DNA from: an uncultured bacterium
GTDB taxonomy: Bacteria; Cyanobacteriota; Vampirovibrionia; Gastranaerophilales; Gastranaerophilaceae
Direction of reading: 5' to 3'
DNA: 64,000 bases
Assembly: GCA_949283255.1 (NCBI GenBank)
Contig: CASDRS010000007.1
Coordinates: 1 to 64,000 of the forward strand
Shown: positions 40,832 to 50,078 of the stretch, one piece after another
Position numbering within the stretch: position 1 is the first letter of the stretch
How the letters are laid out: each line of letters starts with the position of its first letter
The notes under the pieces: model-generated
Told to the model about the DNA's origin: nothing
The model's input: only the letters and a program-made list of their open reading frames with translations
Database searches by the model: none
Made by a program: the position numbers and the translations under genes

Positions 40832-41848
40832 TTATTTTAATATCTTGTCAAATTCAGTCCAATCAAAAGTTTTTGTTTTAGCATAATTCAATAAATCTTC
40901 GGATTTTAACGCTTTTAATCCGTTAAATGCCTCTTCAAAATCTTCGTCAGCAGAGATAGTAAGTAGTGGCAAGAAGGCTTCATAAGCTAGTTTAGCAACC
41001 TTTGCATCATAATTAATCGCAATAGTAGGAACTCCTGTTTTTATCGCGACCAAAACAGCATGAAACCTCATCGCAATCATATAATCCAACTTTGAAATAC
41101 GAATAATCATATCGTTTTTGGAAATAGAATGCACAATTTCCGTCTCAATTTCAGGGTAAAGTTTTTTCAACATACGCTCAAAATGACGGCTAATATCCAT
41201 ATCAAGAGCATTCTGAAAAACATATAATTCAATTTTTTTATGAGCAAATTCTCTAACAACAATATCTGCAAGACGCTGCAAAAATTCATCATTCAAAGTT
41301 TTGAAAGCCCTCAATTGGATACCGACAGCACCTTCAGATTTATTACGAGGAAGATCAATAGAAAAAACAGGATCACTTACAACCTGAGCATTAATTCCCC
41401 AACTCTGGAGCATTTCGCAGCTTTTTTGATCTCTAACAGTGACTAAATTACACTTTGAAATAAGATTTCTGACAATCTTTTGCGAAATATCTTTTTGTAA
41501 AGGTCCAATACCCTGAGCAAAAATTATAACTTGTTTTCCGAAAAACTGAGCAAGCCAAATCACAAAAGAATAATACAAAAGGCTTTTCAAACTTGTAACA
41601 TCCTGCAAAAGACTTCCACCACCAGATATTAGGACATCACAATTTTTTATGGCAAAAATCAATCCTAACAAGTTAAAATTTTTAACAGCCTTTACCTGAT
41701 AACTATAAGCCGTTTTTTTAGGATTGTGAGAAAGTACCGTAATATCAGCATTAATACGATGCAGATGATCAATCAAGACAGACAGAATTGCCTCATCACC
41801 AAAATTATCATAACCGTAATACCCGGAGAGAACAACCTTCTTTGCCAT
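40832..41848 (-). CDS. csaB: Polysaccharide pyruvyl transferase (CsaB family)
   Basis: Adds ketal-linked pyruvate to a cell-wall polysaccharide, in Gram-positives and cyanobacteria a docking site for SLH-domain proteins. A 338-residue protein: GYYGYDNFGDEAIL at the start, LISGGGSLLQDVTS, IFAQGIGPL, RDQKSCEMLQ, and the late AMRFHAVLVAIKTGVP motif, all CsaB hallmarks. No SLH-domain protein is seen in the window. It is followed upstream on the same strand by the KDG kinase gene with a 2-bp gap, so it may belong to that operon. Confidence 0.92.
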   Translation of the reverse strand: MAKKVVLSGYYGYDNFGDEAILSVLIDHLHRINADITVLSHNPKKTAYSYQVKAVKNFNLLGLIFAIKNCDVLISGGGSLLQDVTSLKSLLYYSFVIWLAQFFGKQVIIFAQGIGPLQKDISQKIVRNLISKCNLVTVRDQKSCEMLQSWGINAQVVSDPVFSIDLPRNKSEGAVGIQLRAFKTLNDEFLQRLADIVVREFAHKKIELYVFQNALDMDISRHFERMLKKLYPEIETEIVHSISKNDMIIRISKLDYMIAMRFHAVLVAIKTGVPTIAINYDAKVAKLAYEAFLPLLTISADEDFEEAFNGLKALKSEDLLNYAKTKTFDWTEFDKILK

Positions 41849-41850
41849 AA

Positions 41851-42801
41851 CTAATTATCACCTTTCTTTAAAATTGCAATAACATCGGAAGCATAAGGAA
41901 TAGACTTAACCGCGCCAAGCCCTCTAGCCTGAAGCCCTGCCGCTACAGAAGCTAATCTGGCAGCTTCACAAGGGTTGTAGCCCTGAGTAATGCCGTACAA
42001 AAATGCCCCGTTGAAAGTATCACCTGTACAACTGGTATCTACTACATCCTCAGACTTTGTATAAAAATCTACAAAAGTAATACTTCCGTTGTAACCGACA
42101 TAATACCCGCCCTTTTCTGGAGATTTCAGGACAACTATTAATATTTCCTTATCCCAAATCTTTTTAATAATATTTTCAACCGAATCGAGTTCCAAAATAC
42201 TAACAGCATCATATTTAGTATTCATAAACAGAATATCCAAATTCGGAGCCAATTCGTTAAAATTTTCTCGTGCATTTTCAGGAGTGCTGATAGCAGCAGA
42301 ATAATTTGGATCATAAGCCGTCATAACACCATTTGAATGAGCAACCTCAAACATTTTGGCAACAGCTTCTTTTGCAGACAATGACAAAGATTGAGTAATA
42401 CCGCTGGAATAAACCATTCTTGCAGATTTAACATAATCTTCTGAAATATCATCAATAGAGATTTTAGCTGGAGCAATCTTTTTTCTGTAATATACAAATT
42501 CCTGTTCACCATCAGCAGATTTTGAAACAAAATAAATTCCATTCTGCTCATTAGCAACCTTAACCTGAGAAATATCAAGACCTTCGGCTTGCCAGCTGTC
42601 CATCAAAAAATCTTTAAAAGCATCATTACCGACTCTGGTAACAAATCCGACTTTTGCGCCCAATCTTGAAGCAGCAACAGCAGATACTAAAGTATCACCG
42701 CCGTAGTACTTGTTAAAAACTTCTGCTCTTGCAAGATTTGTATCACTAGAGAGCTCAATCAAACTTTCGCCAATAGTAATAATATCTAACTGTTCTTCCA
42801 T
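41851..42801 (-). CDS. kdgK: PfkB-family sugar kinase, probable 2-keto-3-deoxygluconate kinase
   Basis: Phosphorylates a sugar acid, most likely KDG, to give KDPG. A 316-residue ribokinase-fold protein with GGDTLVSAVAASRLG near residue 35 and the C-terminal DTSCTGDTFNGAFLYG. The anion-hole motif usually reads DTTGAGD; the variant here keeps Thr, Gly and the catalytic Asp. The gene is 1 bp from the KDPG aldolase gene, which supports the substrate call. Confidence 0.85.
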   Translation of the reverse strand: MEEQLDIITIGESLIELSSDTNLARAEVFNKYYGGDTLVSAVAASRLGAKVGFVTRVGNDAFKDFLMDSWQAEGLDISQVKVANEQNGIYFVSKSADGEQEFVYYRKKIAPAKISIDDISEDYVKSARMVYSSGITQSLSLSAKEAVAKMFEVAHSNGVMTAYDPNYSAAISTPENARENFNELAPNLDILFMNTKYDAVSILELDSVENIIKKIWDKEILIVVLKSPEKGGYYVGYNGSITFVDFYTKSEDVVDTSCTGDTFNGAFLYGITQGYNPCEAARLASVAAGLQARGLGAVKSIPYASDVIAILKKGDN

Positions 42802-42802
42802 A

Positions 42803-43411
42803 CTAACCTTTTAATTCCGCAACTATAGACTTAGCGCGACTTGTAATCTCAGAATAAGAGAAACCTTCATAGAAATCTCGACCTACACCAACTGCGAAAG
42901 CACCTGCTTTAATATAAGCAGAAACTTCATTCAATTTAACATTCCCTTGAGGCAATATTTTTAAGAAAGGCATTGGCCTTAAAATATCTTCAACATACAA
43001 AACCCCGCCCATTGCAGTTACCGGATATAATTTTATTAAAGGAATACGAGCTTTCCACGCATTATAAGCTTCATTAGGAGTAGATGCTCCGGCAATGAAA
43101 GGAATTTGCTTATCCTTTGAAATCTTTACCAAATTCATGTGAAATATCGGGGATGAAAAAATCTTTGCACCGGAACTCAATGCAGCATTAGCCTGCAAAG
43201 AGGTTATGATTCCACCCGCACAAACAGTAGCAAATTTTGAAACTTCCTCAATAGCATCATAAACTTCTACTGACTCAACATTAATTTCCATAATTTTAAT
43301 ACCGCCAGCAGCCAAAGCCTTAGCTGTATCAATAACTTCTTGAGCTTTTTTACTCCTTATAATAGGGAAAATTTTTTCTTCCCCAAGCAAATCAATTAAA
43401 CTTTTATTCAT
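42803..43411 (-). CDS. eda: 2-keto-3-deoxy-6-phosphogluconate (KHG/KDPG) aldolase
   Basis: Splits KDPG to pyruvate and glyceraldehyde-3-phosphate. A 202-residue TIM barrel with catalytic Glu in IMEINVESVE, ICAGGII-like VCAGGIITS, FIAGASTPNEA, and Schiff-base Lys in LIKLYPV. First gene of the probable operon eda-kdgK-csaB. Together with the kinase it forms the lower Entner-Doudoroff/uronate route; no dehydratase gene is nearby. Confidence 0.92.
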   Translation of the reverse strand: MNKSLIDLLGEEKIFPIIRSKKAQEVIDTAKALAAGGIKIMEINVESVEVYDAIEEVSKFATVCAGGIITSLQANAALSSGAKIFSSPIFHMNLVKISKDKQIPFIAGASTPNEAYNAWKARIPLIKLYPVTAMGGVLYVEDILRPMPFLKILPQGNVKLNEVSAYIKAGAFAVGVGRDFYEGFSYSEITSRAKSIVAELKG

Positions 43412-43470
43412 AATCTATCCTTTTTTTCAAATTTATTATATCATAAATAAAAGGGGATATAAAAACAAAC

Positions 43471-45423
43471 ATGAAAATATTTAAATCAAAAGGCTTTCTT
43501 ATAAGATCATTTTTCTTACATCTGTTTTTATCAATTGTAGTAGTACTTTTAACCTGGGCGTTTTTAGAACCCTTTGCATACAATTTTATGATGAAATACT
43601 TCTCCGCAACAAGAGAAGGTTCTAAGGATATTGTAATAATAGCAATTGACGACAAATCCATATCATATCACAGATGGCCTTGGCCACGCGAATATTACGG
43701 GCAAATCATGGATTATCTTAATTCATATTCTAAAACGAAAGCTATAGGGTTTGATGCACTTATACAGGTTTCCGACAAAGAAAATTTAGCATCAGATGAT
43801 GAATTCTACAGATATGTAAAAAGCACAAAGAACCTTGTTGTAGGATTCAGCCCGCTACCGAGAAAAGTTTTTGATGACACAAGAACAAGCAATTATAATC
43901 AAAAGTTCTATAACAAATTTAAAGTTAATGTAGATTTGCCGTATCAATTATATGATTATGGTGCATTTACAAGCATTTCAGAATTTCCGGATAAATATTT
44001 TAATGCTGTAAGAGAGACAGGTTCTGTAAATGTAACAACAAACTCTACCGGCTATGTTACATTTATGAATCAGGCAATATCAGTAGATAACAACTACTAC
44101 CCATCACTTGCACTCAGAATGTACATGCATATTAATAATTCACATAAACTTACAATTTATCCTGATAAAATTATAGTAGATAAAACAAACTTGACTATAC
44201 CAACGGTAGCGACCAGTAAAGGTCTCCAGAATTATCTGAGATACTATAAGTTTTATAAAGATACGGAATACACCCACAAAAAATACTCGGCTTCAGATGT
44301 TTTAAGATCATATATCGCAATTAAAAACGGGCAAAAACCTATTATTGACCCGAGTGAATTTGATGGAAAAATTGTGTTTATAGGAGCAAATGCAAAAGCT
44401 GCAGCACTCGGTTTAGAGGATGCCCTGCCTAGCCCGATGCTGAATAAACATCCCGGAGTTGATATACAGGCAACAAACTTAGATAACCTTATGAACAATG
44501 ACTTTATGAAGAGCACCGGAGCTCTTCAGGATATATTTACTCTTGTTCTGATATCAATACTGACTTTCATATTAATAAGTAAATTTTCATTTTTAGTATC
44601 TCTAATATCACTTATAACAGTTGCCGTTGCATACTTTATTTTCACTATATACTGCTATAGGCACGGAATTGCAGTTACGGTCGTTACACCGCTTGCAATA
44701 CAAGCGCTTACAACAATATTCGGCTACTCATACAGGTTTATACTTGAGGGCAAAAATAAAGAAAAAATAAAGCAAGCCATGGGAAAATATCTTTCTCAAG
44801 ATATTATGAAAAATGTTGTACAAAATATTGATGACATAAAACTTGGCGGGAAACGTGCAAACGTAACCGTATTATTTGCTGATATAAGAGGCTTCACGAG
44901 CATGAGCGAAAAAATGACTGCTGAAGAGGTCTCCAAAATACTAAACGAATACTTTACGGAAATTGAACCGATAATTACAAGCTACAACGGGGTAATAAAC
45001 AAGTTTATCGGAGATGCCGTTATGGCAATCTTCGGCGAACCAATACAAGATATCAACCATCCTGTAAATGCCGTAAAATGTGCTTATGCAATGCTTAAAA
45101 AGGTAGATGAACTGAGAGATAAATGGCTTTTTGAAGGTAAACCGAAAATTGAAATCGGCATCGGAATTAATTCAGGGGAAGCTTTTGTCGGAAACATAGG
45201 TTCAGAAAAACGTTTAGAATATACCGTAATAGGCGATACTGTCAACCTTGCAAGCAGGATTGAAAGTTATAATAAAGTCTATCACACCAACTTTTTAATA
45301 AGCAGTTCTACTTACTCCTACGTAAGCAACATCGCTGACGTAATTAAAATAAGCGAAGTAACAATTCGCGGCAAATCAAAGAAAATGGACATATACGAAG
45401 TTCTAAGATTAAGCGGAGATTAA
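43471..45423 (+). CDS. cya: CHASE2-domain class III adenylate cyclase
   Basis: A 650-residue membrane receptor cyclase. An N-terminal membrane helix (residues about 12-32), an extracytoplasmic CHASE2 sensor domain (about 45-340, with IVIIAIDDKSI and WPWPREYYG), three consecutive membrane helices (about 350-425), and a cytoplasmic cyclase domain. The latter has VTVLFADIRGFTSMSE (metal Asp), NKFIGDAVMAIFG (second Asp and adenine-selecting Lys) and EYTVIGDTVNLASRIE (purine Asp, transition-state Asn/Arg). The Lys/Asp pair favours ATP over GTP. GGGGAT precedes the ATG. Confidence 0.93.
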   Translation: MKIFKSKGFLIRSFFLHLFLSIVVVLLTWAFLEPFAYNFMMKYFSATREGSKDIVIIAIDDKSISYHRWPWPREYYGQIMDYLNSYSKTKAIGFDALIQVSDKENLASDDEFYRYVKSTKNLVVGFSPLPRKVFDDTRTSNYNQKFYNKFKVNVDLPYQLYDYGAFTSISEFPDKYFNAVRETGSVNVTTNSTGYVTFMNQAISVDNNYYPSLALRMYMHINNSHKLTIYPDKIIVDKTNLTIPTVATSKGLQNYLRYYKFYKDTEYTHKKYSASDVLRSYIAIKNGQKPIIDPSEFDGKIVFIGANAKAAALGLEDALPSPMLNKHPGVDIQATNLDNLMNNDFMKSTGALQDIFTLVLISILTFILISKFSFLVSLISLITVAVAYFIFTIYCYRHGIAVTVVTPLAIQALTTIFGYSYRFILEGKNKEKIKQAMGKYLSQDIMKNVVQNIDDIKLGGKRANVTVLFADIRGFTSMSEKMTAEEVSKILNEYFTEIEPIITSYNGVINKFIGDAVMAIFGEPIQDINHPVNAVKCAYAMLKKVDELRDKWLFEGKPKIEIGIGINSGEAFVGNIGSEKRLEYTVIGDTVNLASRIESYNKVYHTNFLISSSTYSYVSNIADVIKISEVTIRGKSKKMDIYEVLRLSGD

Positions 45424-45516
45424 ACCATTATAAGTCTGACTGTCAGCTACTTGTAATTATTTTATGTCCCTTATATAATTAGAACAATAGTACGAATATA
45501 AATAGGGGATTATATT

Positions 45517-47043
45517 ATGACAAAGAGAGTATTATTGTGTATTATGGATGGTTGGGGAATAAGCAAAAATCACCCCGAATATGATGCAACTAAACTTGCA
45601 CACGCAGAAAATGTAGTAGGCTTAGAAACAAAATATCCATCAATAACAATTCACGCAGACGGCGAATATGTAGGCTTGCCTGCAGGACAAATGGGTAACA
45701 GTGAAGTCGGTCACCTTAATCTTGGAGCCGGAAGAATTGTTTACCAAGATTTATCAAGAATTAACAATGCCATCAAAGATGGTTCATTCTTTAAAAATGA
45801 AAAATTCTTAATGGCAATGGAACATGCTAAAAAGAACAATTCAGCACTTCATATTTTTGGTTTGGTATCAACAGGCGGTGTACACTCTTCATTAGATCAC
45901 TTGTTGGCACTAATTAAAATGGCAGCTCAAGAAGGTTTAACTAAAGTATATGTACATGCTTTCCTTGACGGACGTGACACACCACCTCAGAGCGCTTGCA
46001 CATTCTTAGAAAAAGTAGAAGAAGAATTAAAGAAATATAACCTTCCACCGATTGCAACCATTATCGGAAGATACTATATAATGGACAGAGACAATCGTTG
46101 GGAAAGAGTTGAAAAAGGCTATAACGCTCTATTATTTGGTGAAGGTGAAAAAGCATCATCAGCTTGCGAAGGTGTTAAAGCATCTTATGCAAGAGGTGAT
46201 AATGATGAATTTGTACTTCCTACTGTTATCGGCGGCGAAGAAAGCAGAATTCACGATAATGATGCCATCATATTTATTAACTTCCGACCTGATAGAGCAA
46301 GAGAAATCTCTAAGGCTATTAACTTTAAAGATTTTGACGGATTTGAAAGAAAGAAAGTTCTTAAGAATATTTGCTACATAACAATGACAAGCTATAACGA
46401 AGACTTTACATTCCCTGTAGCATTTCCAAAAGAACACCTTGCAAATATATTGGGAGATGTTTTGGAAGCAAACGGAATCCACCAATTCAGGACCGCTGAG
46501 ACAGAAAAATATGCACACGTTACATTCTTCTTTAACGGCGGAATAGATGAACCTCAACCTCACGAGACAAGAGTACTTGTTCCATCTCCAAAAGTTGCAA
46601 CATACGATATGCAACCTGAAATGAGTGCTCCCGAAGTTTGTCAAAACGTATTGGATGCAATTAAGAAACCTGAATATCAATTTATATTGGTAAATTTTGC
46701 AAACCCAGATATGGTTGGTCACACAGGAGTAATCGAAGCTGCAACAAAAGCTTGCCACGTAGTTGATGAATGCGTTGGTAAAATTGCGAAAGCGTGTGAA
46801 GAAAACGGCATAATAATGTTGTTAACAGCTGACCACGGAAATTCAGAAGTTATGGTAAATCCTGAAACAGGAAAACCTCAAACAGCTCACACAACAAACA
46901 AAGTTCCGTTTGTATTAATCAACGCTCCTGCTGATATGAAATTAAAAGAAGACGGTGCATTATGCAACATTGCACCAACAGTACTTCAATTATTAGATAT
47001 CAAAAAACCGGCTGAAATGACAGCTGATTCGCTTATCAAGTAG
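45517..47043 (+). CDS. gpmI: 2,3-bisphosphoglycerate-independent phosphoglycerate mutase
   Basis: Interconverts 3- and 2-phosphoglycerate with two manganese ions. A 508-residue alkaline-phosphatase-superfamily protein: LLCIMDGWGIS, nucleophile Ser in GQMGNSEVGHLNLGAG, HAFLDGRDTPP, FINFRPDRAREIS, and metal ligands in NFANPDMVGHTG and TADHGNSE. AGGGGAT precedes the ATG and a strong terminator follows, so it is monocistronic. Confidence 0.97.
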   Translation: MTKRVLLCIMDGWGISKNHPEYDATKLAHAENVVGLETKYPSITIHADGEYVGLPAGQMGNSEVGHLNLGAGRIVYQDLSRINNAIKDGSFFKNEKFLMAMEHAKKNNSALHIFGLVSTGGVHSSLDHLLALIKMAAQEGLTKVYVHAFLDGRDTPPQSACTFLEKVEEELKKYNLPPIATIIGRYYIMDRDNRWERVEKGYNALLFGEGEKASSACEGVKASYARGDNDEFVLPTVIGGEESRIHDNDAIIFINFRPDRAREISKAINFKDFDGFERKKVLKNICYITMTSYNEDFTFPVAFPKEHLANILGDVLEANGIHQFRTAETEKYAHVTFFFNGGIDEPQPHETRVLVPSPKVATYDMQPEMSAPEVCQNVLDAIKKPEYQFILVNFANPDMVGHTGVIEAATKACHVVDECVGKIAKACEENGIIMLLTADHGNSEVMVNPETGKPQTAHTTNKVPFVLINAPADMKLKEDGALCNIAPTVLQLLDIKKPAEMTADSLIK

Positions 47044-47050
47044 AACTTAC

Positions 47051-47085
47051 AAAGCTGACGGTTAGCATTAACCGTCAGCTTTCTT
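47051..47085 (+). terminator. Terminator of gpmI
   Basis: AAAGCTGACGGTTA (47051-47064) pairs perfectly with TAACCGTCAGCTTT (47069-47082), 4-base loop, followed by a short T-containing tail. Confidence 0.88.
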
Positions 47086-47108
47086 ATAAGAAAGAGAAAA
47101 AGAGAGAT

Positions 47109-50078
47109 ATGACAACAACAAATGCTTTAAATATAGATTTTTCGATTAAAAAAAATAACGTAGACGAATTATTTTTTAACCTTTCCGAAAATCCTGACGG
47201 GTTTAAGAATAAAGATTTTCGTTATACGCTCAGCCTGATATATCAGACTATCGAAGATGAATTTAAAGATGTATTTGTAAGTCCTCATTCACCTGCCAGA
47301 AATACAGATTTTTTTCTTGTAAATGAAGGCGGAAAATTATCTTTCTTTATTACCCCAACAAACAATTTTGAATATTATTTAAAATCAAAAGGTTCTCTAT
47401 TCAGATTTCGTTCGCAAGTAATGGGCGAACATGTCGGATACGCAATGAGCCTTGATTTGGTTATGGACTACTTTGGCGGATTTGGCGACATTATAGAGAT
47501 GGACTCATTAACTCCAACATTCATTTATATGAATGCTCTTGCACACTTTGTAATGAAGCTGATAGAAAAATTATATTTTATACCTGTTGTAAAAACAAAA
47601 GGTTCTATGTTCAAAATTGTTTATGAACCTATTATTCCAAACCAGCAGGTTGCAAGAATAATTAATCAGTTCGAAGAGAATGTACCTGATAACTTGTTCA
47701 TAAAAGGCGAAAAACCGAATAATTTTGTGAAAGATTTTATCTATAACTACCTGAACTACGTAATATATAAGTTTTTAAGTATAAAAGCTTACAAATTTAA
47801 GGATGTAAAATCCGGAACATATATGATAAAAGATCTTGAACAAAGATCAATGATGAGGGGCATTGATATTGCCGAAAACATAGCACAATGGTTTGATGAA
47901 CTATATTTAGGTAAATATGACGTAATCCCGTTCTTCAAGATAGAAAAAGTTGAAGATGAATTGTTCCGTTTAAAAGTCCACATCAAAAACAGAAAGACAG
48001 GTGAAAGCGTATTAATTGACGATTTGTACCACGAAGATACAATTTTTGGTGCAAATTCATCAGATATTGCAAAAATTGTAGAGAAACAACTCAACTATGC
48101 AATCAGATATATGCCTGAGTTGGAAGATTTATTTGAAGATGAAGAAAAGCTTGCACTTGACCTTAACTTGAATGAGGTTTACAAAATAATAACGCAAACC
48201 GCATATTACCTACAAAAAGCACAGATTGATGTAATACTTCCAAAAGAACTGGTTAATATAGTAGTACCAAGAGCTTCAATTAATGCAAAAGTAAAAGCTT
48301 CAAGATCTAAGGATTTGGCAGATATCTTTAACAATACAGCATCTACAAAAATGTCATTGGATGACATACTTGATTTTTCATACGAAATTGCGATAGGTAA
48401 TGAAAAAATTTCAGTAGAAGAGTTTAACAAACTTGTAGAAAACAATAACGGCTTAATAAAATACAAAAACAAGTATGTTTTGATAGATAAAGAAGAAAGC
48501 AAAAAAATATTTGAACAAATAGCAAAAGCTAACTTCAAATCTCTATCAAGAATGGAACTTATCCACGCATCAATGTCAGGTCAACTTGCACAATATGATT
48601 TTGACTATGATGCAGCGTATGCAAGAATTATACAAGATTTTACAAAACCTGTAAATGTAACACCTCCAAAAACCTTAAACGGAGAACTTCGACCATATCA
48701 ATTAACAGGCTTAAAATGGTTATGGACAAACGTAACTAAAGGCTTTGGAGTATGTATGGCTGATGATATGGGGCTTGGTAAAACAATACAAGTAATAAGT
48801 CTTATATTAAAACTTAAAGAAGAAGGAAAATTAAAGAAACCGACATTAGTAATCTGTCCGACAACCTTAATCGGTAACTGGATGAAAGAATTACAAATGT
48901 TTGCACCGACTTTGGATGCGGTCGTATACCACGGAATGGAACGTAAATTAGAGGTTAACCATGACGTAATTCTTACGACATACGCAATTATGAGAATTGA
49001 TGTTGAAGAATTAAAGAAACAACAATGGGGAATGGTAATTGTTGACGAAGCTCAAAATATCAAAAACCCTGATACAGCCCAGACTCTGGCAATTAAAACA
49101 TTAAAAGCAGATACTAAAGTTGCAATGACAGGTACCCCTGTTGAAAACAGATTAACCGAGTTGTGGAGTATATTTGACTTTATTAACCAAGGATACTTAG
49201 GAAGTTTGAAAGAATTTCAAAAGAGTTATGCTATTCCTATTGAAAGATTTAAAGAGACTTCAAGAGCCGCAAAATTAAAAATGTCAGTATCACCATTTGT
49301 ATTGAGAAGGTTAAAGACAGACAAGCACGTAATCTCAGACTTGCCGGAAAAAATGGTGCTCAACGAGTACTGTTATTTATCAAAACCTCAAGCAGTACTG
49401 TACGAAAAGACCTTAAACGAAATGATGGAAAAGATAAGCGAATTTTCCGGCATAAACAGACGAGGAAACATCTTCAAACTCATTACAGCATTAAAACAGA
49501 TATGCAATCACCCATATCAATTCTTGAAATCCGGAGAAATGAGCAGAGAACTTTCAGGAAAAATGGATAAATGTATATCCACAGTCCAAAGTATTCTGGA
49601 TAATGGTGAAAAAACTCTTATATTTACACAATATAAAGAGATGGGCGATATTCTGTGCAAAGTAATAAATGAAGAATGTAATACTGATCCGTTATTCTTC
49701 CATGGCTCACTTACAGTGGCACAAAGAGAAGAACTTATAAATAAATTCCAAACTGATGATGACACAAAAATTATGATTTTGTCACTAAAAGCAGGCGGAA
49801 CAGGATTAAATTTAACAAGTGCAACAAATGTAATCCACTACGATTTATGGTGGAACCCTGCAGTAGAAGAGCAAGCAACTGACAGAACCTACAGAATCGG
49901 TCAAGATAAAAATGTAATGGTTCACAGAATGATAACACTTGGCACTTTTGAGGAAAAAATCGATGAAATGCTAAAGGCGAAAAAAGAACTTGCTGATTTA
50001 GCAGTATACGAAGGCGAAAAGATTATCACAGAACTTTCTGATGAAGAAATCTACGAAATCTTTACACTATCAGCTTAA
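47109..50078 (+). CDS. SNF2-family DNA/RNA-dependent ATPase (helicase-like)
   Basis: A 989-residue protein. Roughly 500 N-terminal residues have no recognised catalytic motif. The SNF2 core follows: LRPYQLTGLKWLW, Walker A ADDMGLGKTIQ, VDEAQNIKNP (DEAQ box), TGTPVENRLTELWSIFDF, then the second lobe with IFTQYKEMGDIL, LSLKAGGTGLNLTSA, DLWWNPAVEEQATDR and YRIGQDKNV. These proteins translocate along DNA to remodel bound proteins, RapA/HepA being examples. Its stop overlaps the convergent glycine-zipper gene by 4 bp. Confidence 0.93.
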   Translation: MTTTNALNIDFSIKKNNVDELFFNLSENPDGFKNKDFRYTLSLIYQTIEDEFKDVFVSPHSPARNTDFFLVNEGGKLSFFITPTNNFEYYLKSKGSLFRFRSQVMGEHVGYAMSLDLVMDYFGGFGDIIEMDSLTPTFIYMNALAHFVMKLIEKLYFIPVVKTKGSMFKIVYEPIIPNQQVARIINQFEENVPDNLFIKGEKPNNFVKDFIYNYLNYVIYKFLSIKAYKFKDVKSGTYMIKDLEQRSMMRGIDIAENIAQWFDELYLGKYDVIPFFKIEKVEDELFRLKVHIKNRKTGESVLIDDLYHEDTIFGANSSDIAKIVEKQLNYAIRYMPELEDLFEDEEKLALDLNLNEVYKIITQTAYYLQKAQIDVILPKELVNIVVPRASINAKVKASRSKDLADIFNNTASTKMSLDDILDFSYEIAIGNEKISVEEFNKLVENNNGLIKYKNKYVLIDKEESKKIFEQIAKANFKSLSRMELIHASMSGQLAQYDFDYDAAYARIIQDFTKPVNVTPPKTLNGELRPYQLTGLKWLWTNVTKGFGVCMADDMGLGKTIQVISLILKLKEEGKLKKPTLVICPTTLIGNWMKELQMFAPTLDAVVYHGMERKLEVNHDVILTTYAIMRIDVEELKKQQWGMVIVDEAQNIKNPDTAQTLAIKTLKADTKVAMTGTPVENRLTELWSIFDFINQGYLGSLKEFQKSYAIPIERFKETSRAAKLKMSVSPFVLRRLKTDKHVISDLPEKMVLNEYCYLSKPQAVLYEKTLNEMMEKISEFSGINRRGNIFKLITALKQICNHPYQFLKSGEMSRELSGKMDKCISTVQSILDNGEKTLIFTQYKEMGDILCKVINEECNTDPLFFHGSLTVAQREELINKFQTDDDTKIMILSLKAGGTGLNLTSATNVIHYDLWWNPAVEEQATDRTYRIGQDKNVMVHRMITLGTFEEKIDEMLKAKKELADLAVYEGEKIITELSDEEIYEIFTLSA

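Noticed and set aside
40832-43411. Capsule or LPS gene cluster around csaB
   Set aside because: Only csaB is a surface-glycan gene; the co-directional neighbours are sugar-acid catabolism genes and no glycosyltransferases are present.
46159-46758. 199-codon minus-strand frame inside gpmI
   Set aside because: Antisense to catalytic motifs of gpmI and Cys/Phe-rich; shadow frame.
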